The position numbers and the translations under genes are program-made. 64,000 nucleotides of DNA. Source: CAYMGM01 sp964390005. Its GTDB lineage: Bacteria > Pseudomonadota > Alphaproteobacteria > UBA9219. Each line of letters opens with the position of its first letter. Position 1 is the stretch's first letter. The notes below the pieces were generated by a model. The model saw only the letters and a program-made list of their open reading frames with translations, was not told the DNA's origin and did no database searches. Location of the stretch: assembly GCA_964390005.1 (NCBI GenBank), contig CAYMGM010000008.1:1-64000 (forward strand). The letters are read 5' to 3'. Shown in pieces: positions 61,054-64,000 of the stretch.

Positions 61054-62037
61054 TTAGCCTGTTTTACTTTTCAACTGCTTGAGCAGATTTTTCATATCCG
61101 GCGGCAGCGGCGCGGTAAAATGCGCCTTTTTTCCCGTGCGCGGATGAATAAAAGCAATCTCGCCCGCATGCAAAGCCTGACGCGGAAAGGCCTCTAAAAG
61201 AGCTACAGCTCCCTTTTCGGCAGCCCCGCCCAGACCGTGCCGCTGGCGCGTGCCATACAGGGGATCGCCTACCACAGGGTGGCGAATATGCGCCATATGA
61301 ACGCGGATTTGGTGGGTTCGCCCCGTCGCCAGTTTGCACGAAACAAGGCTAGCAAGCGTGCCAAAGGCTTGTTCTAAATGGAAATAAGTCAGCGCTTCTT
61401 TACCGCCATGCGTTACGACGGCCATTTTTTGACGCGCGCGGGGGTGGCGGCCTATCGCGCCTTCGACCTCACCGCTCATCGGCGGCAGCCCCCACACCAA
61501 AGCCTGGTAAACGCGCGACAAGGATCGGTCGGCAAATTGCGCCGTTAACTTTTGGTGTGCCAAATCGTTTTTCGCAACGACCAAAAGCCCGCTGGTGTCT
61601 TTATCCAGCCGATGAACAATGCCGGGCCGCGCCACGCCGCCAATACCGCTAAGCCCGCCCTTGCAATGGGCCAGCAGCGCATTAACCAAAGTCCCGTCCC
61701 AATTTCCGGCGGCGGGATGAACGACTTGCCCCGGCGCTTTGTTCACAACCAACAAATCATCGTCTTCAAAAACGATATCCAGCGGGATTTCTTCGGCCAT
61801 CGGCGTTGCAGGTACCGGCGCAGGCACGCTGATCCGGCATAACGCGCCGCCCAAAACCTTCGTTTTGGGCTCGCTGACCGCCTGATCGCCGACAAAAACA
61901 GCGCCGCCCAAGATCAATTGTTGCAGCCGCGCGCGCGAAAGCCCCGAATCCGCAGGCACCAGCGCCGCCAAAGCCTTGTCCAGCCGTTCCCCCGCATGCG
62001 CGGGCGGGATCTCTATCTCGAAAACGTCGTTTGTCAC
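61054..62037 (-). CDS. rluD: RluA-family pseudouridine synthase (RluD-like)
   Basis: Isomerises uridines in 23S rRNA. An N-terminal S4 RNA-binding domain (about 14-75, RLDKALAALVP...SRARLQQLILGGAV) precedes the catalytic domain, whose RPGIVHRLDKDTSGLLVVAKN contains the catalytic Asp. RTHQIRVHMAHIRHPVVGDPLYG is the late family motif. S4 domain plus length (327 aa) fit RluD. Start is GTG at 62037 with AGGG six bases upstream. It lies 114 bases upstream of rpoH. Confidence 0.9.
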   Translation of the reverse strand: MTNDVFEIEIPPAHAGERLDKALAALVPADSGLSRARLQQLILGGAVFVGDQAVSEPKTKVLGGALCRISVPAPVPATPMAEEIPLDIVFEDDDLLVVNKAPGQVVHPAAGNWDGTLVNALLAHCKGGLSGIGGVARPGIVHRLDKDTSGLLVVAKNDLAHQKLTAQFADRSLSRVYQALVWGLPPMSGEVEGAIGRHPRARQKMAVVTHGGKEALTYFHLEQAFGTLASLVSCKLATGRTHQIRVHMAHIRHPVVGDPLYGTRQRHGLGGAAEKGAVALLEAFPRQALHAGEIAFIHPRTGKKAHFTAPLPPDMKNLLKQLKSKTG

Positions 62038-62203
62038 GGAAAACCCTTTTTCGTCTCAATCGGCGCATCATGACACAGAGCCCCGCCCGCCGCAAAGCCT
62101 CTCCTTTCCTTGCAAAAACCCGAATGCCGTCTTGAAGAGACGACTAAAAGACAATATCCTTGCGCTCCTTGAACTGTTTTTGACCAAGCAAAGAGAGAGA
62201 AAA

Positions 62204-63691
62204 ATGTCCGAAGTCGAATTGCCATCCATGGATGAAGAACGTGCCCGTCGTCTGGCTCGTTTACAGAAAGTCACCGAACTTTATGGCAACCCCTTTTTCC
62301 AAACCAAGTTTGACCGTACGCACACCGCCGCGACGCTGAAGGAACAGTTCAAGGATCTGCAAAACGGCGAAAAGACAGACAAGCGCGTGAAGGTCGCGGG
62401 GCGCATTATGTCGATCCGCAACAACGGCATGTTTATCGACTTGCTCGATGCGTCGGATAAAATCCAGATCTTCCACCACATTAAAGAAGCCGCGCCCGAG
62501 ACGCTTGAAAAGCTTTCGCTGCTTGATATGGGCGATATTCTTGGCGTTGACGGCATCGTCCGCCGCACGCCGCGCGGCGAGATTACGGTCGATGCGGAAG
62601 AAATTACCATTCTCTCGAAAGCGATTGAGCCGCCGCCTGAAAAATATCACGGCCTGAAAGACGTCGAAATGCGCTTTCGCCACCGCGAACAGGATCTGGT
62701 CGCAACGCCCAAAACCCGCGAAACCCTGCGCGCGCGCTACAAAATGATCGCGACCGTGCGCCAGTTCTTATACGACAAAGACTTTATCGAAGTCGAAACG
62801 CCCATGCTGCACAGCATCGCGGGCGGCGCGATTGCCAAGCCGTTTGTGACGCATCACAACGCGCTGAACATTCCGCTTTTCCTGCGCATCGCGCCCGAAC
62901 TTCATTTAAAGCGTCTGGCCATCGGCGGCGTGTCGGAAAAGCTTTTCGAAATCAACCGCTGCTTCCGCAACGAAGGCATCAGCCCGCGCCATAACCCCGA
63001 GTTCACGACGCTTGAGCTGTATCAGTGCTATGTCGATTTTCAAACGATGATCGAGATCACCGAAGCCATCATCCACCATGTGTGTCTCTCGCTACACGGC
63101 ACGGCCAAAATCACCTATAACGGCAAGGAAATCGACTTCACCCCGCCATGGCGTCGCGCCAGCATGACGGGCCTGATCAAGGAACATACGGGCCTTGATC
63201 TGGATGCGATCCAAGATCCTGTCGCCGCGACTGAAGCGGTCCGCGGTTTGGGCATCAAGATCGAAGGTGGCCTGAGCTGGGGGCAAATTGTCGAGTTTAT
63301 TTTCGGCGAAAAGGTCGAAGAGCATCTGATCCAGCCGACGCACGTGATCGACTTGCCGAAAGAAATATCGCCGCTGTCGAAAGCGTGGCCGGACCGTCCC
63401 AACGTCGCGCAACGGTTCGAAACCTATATCAACGGCTGGGAAATCGCCAATGCCTTTAGCGAGCTGAACGACCCCCGCGAACAGCGCGCGCGCTTTTTAG
63501 AACAGGCCGAGCAAAAGCGCGGCCCGGACGAGCCTCCGCATCCGATCGACGACGATTTCATCAAAGCGCTGGCGTTCGGCATGCCGCCGATGGGCGGAAT
63601 GGGCATGGGGCTTGACCGCCTGGCCATGCTGATGACCGACAGCCAAACGATCCGCGAAGTCATTGCCTTCCCGACGATGCGACCGGCTTAA
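62204..63691 (+). CDS. lysS: Lysyl-tRNA synthetase (class II)
   Basis: Charges tRNA-Lys. An N-terminal OB-fold anticodon domain (about 55-145, VKVAGRIMSIRNNGMFIDLLD) is followed by the class II catalytic domain: motif 1 near FLYDKDFIEVETPML, motif 2 FEINRCFRNEGISPRHNPEFT, and motif 3 GMGMGLDRLAML. The ATG at 62204 follows a purine-rich AGAGAGAGA and gives 495 residues, close to E. coli LysS. It is divergent from the pseudouridine synthase gene. Confidence 0.97.
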   Translation: MSEVELPSMDEERARRLARLQKVTELYGNPFFQTKFDRTHTAATLKEQFKDLQNGEKTDKRVKVAGRIMSIRNNGMFIDLLDASDKIQIFHHIKEAAPETLEKLSLLDMGDILGVDGIVRRTPRGEITVDAEEITILSKAIEPPPEKYHGLKDVEMRFRHREQDLVATPKTRETLRARYKMIATVRQFLYDKDFIEVETPMLHSIAGGAIAKPFVTHHNALNIPLFLRIAPELHLKRLAIGGVSEKLFEINRCFRNEGISPRHNPEFTTLELYQCYVDFQTMIEITEAIIHHVCLSLHGTAKITYNGKEIDFTPPWRRASMTGLIKEHTGLDLDAIQDPVAATEAVRGLGIKIEGGLSWGQIVEFIFGEKVEEHLIQPTHVIDLPKEISPLSKAWPDRPNVAQRFETYINGWEIANAFSELNDPREQRARFLEQAEQKRGPDEPPHPIDDDFIKALAFGMPPMGGMGMGLDRLAMLMTDSQTIREVIAFPTMRPA

Positions 63692-64000
63692 GACGAGAAG
63701 GCTGTCTTTCAAAAAACCCCTCTCCAAAAGTGTCATCCCGGACTTGATCCGGGATCCAGGGGGCCTTGCAAATCGGCGCATCATCAGAAAATGAAAGAAC
63801 CGCTTCAAAAGGAGAAGTCCTCTGGATCCCCGCCTGCGCGGGGATGACACTTTTTTAGATTTTCTTGCGCACGCCTCCCCCCGTAGAAAGGTGGCATGAT
63901 AGGTGTCTTTCTCCTCCACAGGCTCGACACGCCTGTGACGCGATGCTAAAAAATAGCTTCTTTCAAAAAAGCCTCTCCCCAAAGCGTCATCCCGGACTTG
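63692..64000. repeat. Composite palindromic repeats after lysS
   Basis: AAAAGTGTCATCCC (63726-63739) and its reverse complement (63841-63854) bound a 129-bp element. Inside are smaller palindromes: CCCGGA/TCCGGG (63737-63752) and ATCCCCGC/GCGGGGAT (63826-63845), the latter followed by six T residues. The left end with its flank (63700-63745) recurs imperfectly at 63955-64000, so a second copy begins at the window edge. A CACAGGC/GCCTGTG hairpin lies at 63917-63937. No gene is seen here. The GGGGAT hairpin could also terminate lysS transcription. Confidence 0.7.

Overview
The window reads as a chromosomal segment of a free-living, motile, Gram-negative alphaproteobacterium of moderate GC content. 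This rests on gene content and order, not on any search. The diagnostic items are the long rpsB-tsf-pyrH-frr-uppS-cdsA-dxr-rseP-bamA-skp-fabZ-lpxA-lpxI-lpxB block (with LpxI, the alphaproteobacterial type of UDP-diacylglucosamine hydrolase), a FYDLN-type zinc-ribbon protein divergent from aroA, a NadQ-type Nudix regulator divergent from nadABC, and an RpoH sigma factor. An acetoacetyl-CoA reductase suggests polyhydroxybutyrate metabolism, and two methyl-accepting chemotaxis proteins (one with a hemerythrin domain) indicate chemotaxis. The first ~78 bases are homopolymer-rich and look like a contig edge. The last ~300 bases hold intergenic palindromic repeats.

Layout. 0.1-8 kb: two orphan genes, a TetR/adaptor/RND efflux operon, and a topAI(yjhX)-yjhP pair lacking yjhQ and preceded by a structured leader. 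8.3-11.3 kb: pyrF, pyrE, pyrD. 11.6-18.7 kb: CDF metal transporter, chemoreceptor, phbB, PLP aminotransferase, ClC channel. 18.7-21.3 kb: rfbBAC (no rfbD). 21.2-37.1 kb: one long leftward block of glycosyltransferases, lipid A, outer-membrane assembly, isoprenoid/phospholipid and translation genes; lpxD is missing from its usual place, and rpsB has a three-way-junction leader that begins at a predicted promoter. 37.3-40.5 kb: a six-cysteine mini-protein, a conserved unknown, and a DipZ-like thiol-redox fusion.

40.7-44.9 kb is the least conventional part: a Crp/Fnr-family regulator, then a three-gene cassette encoding a J-domain fused to a degenerate protein-kinase-like domain, a VWA (MIDAS) protein, and a divergent adenylosuccinate-synthetase-like enzyme. 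Two CRP-like palindromes spaced 31 bp apart, plus a third half-site, lie between regulator and cassette. This is my best candidate for an undescribed system; its function is unknown and is not claimed here.

45-64 kb: hemerythrin chemoreceptor, clpA, gmd, a 146-bp MITE-like inverted repeat, a secreted unknown, nadC-nadB-nadA and nadQ with two operator palindromes, aroA, the FYDLN protein, a pair of unknown genes (the second resembling octotricopeptide-type helical repeats), rpoH, an RluA-family pseudouridine synthase, and lysS. No rRNA, tRNA, CRISPR array, prophage or transposase gene was seen. Start codons were reassigned by Shine-Dalgarno spacing, overlap and family length; several genes appear to start with GTG or TTG.
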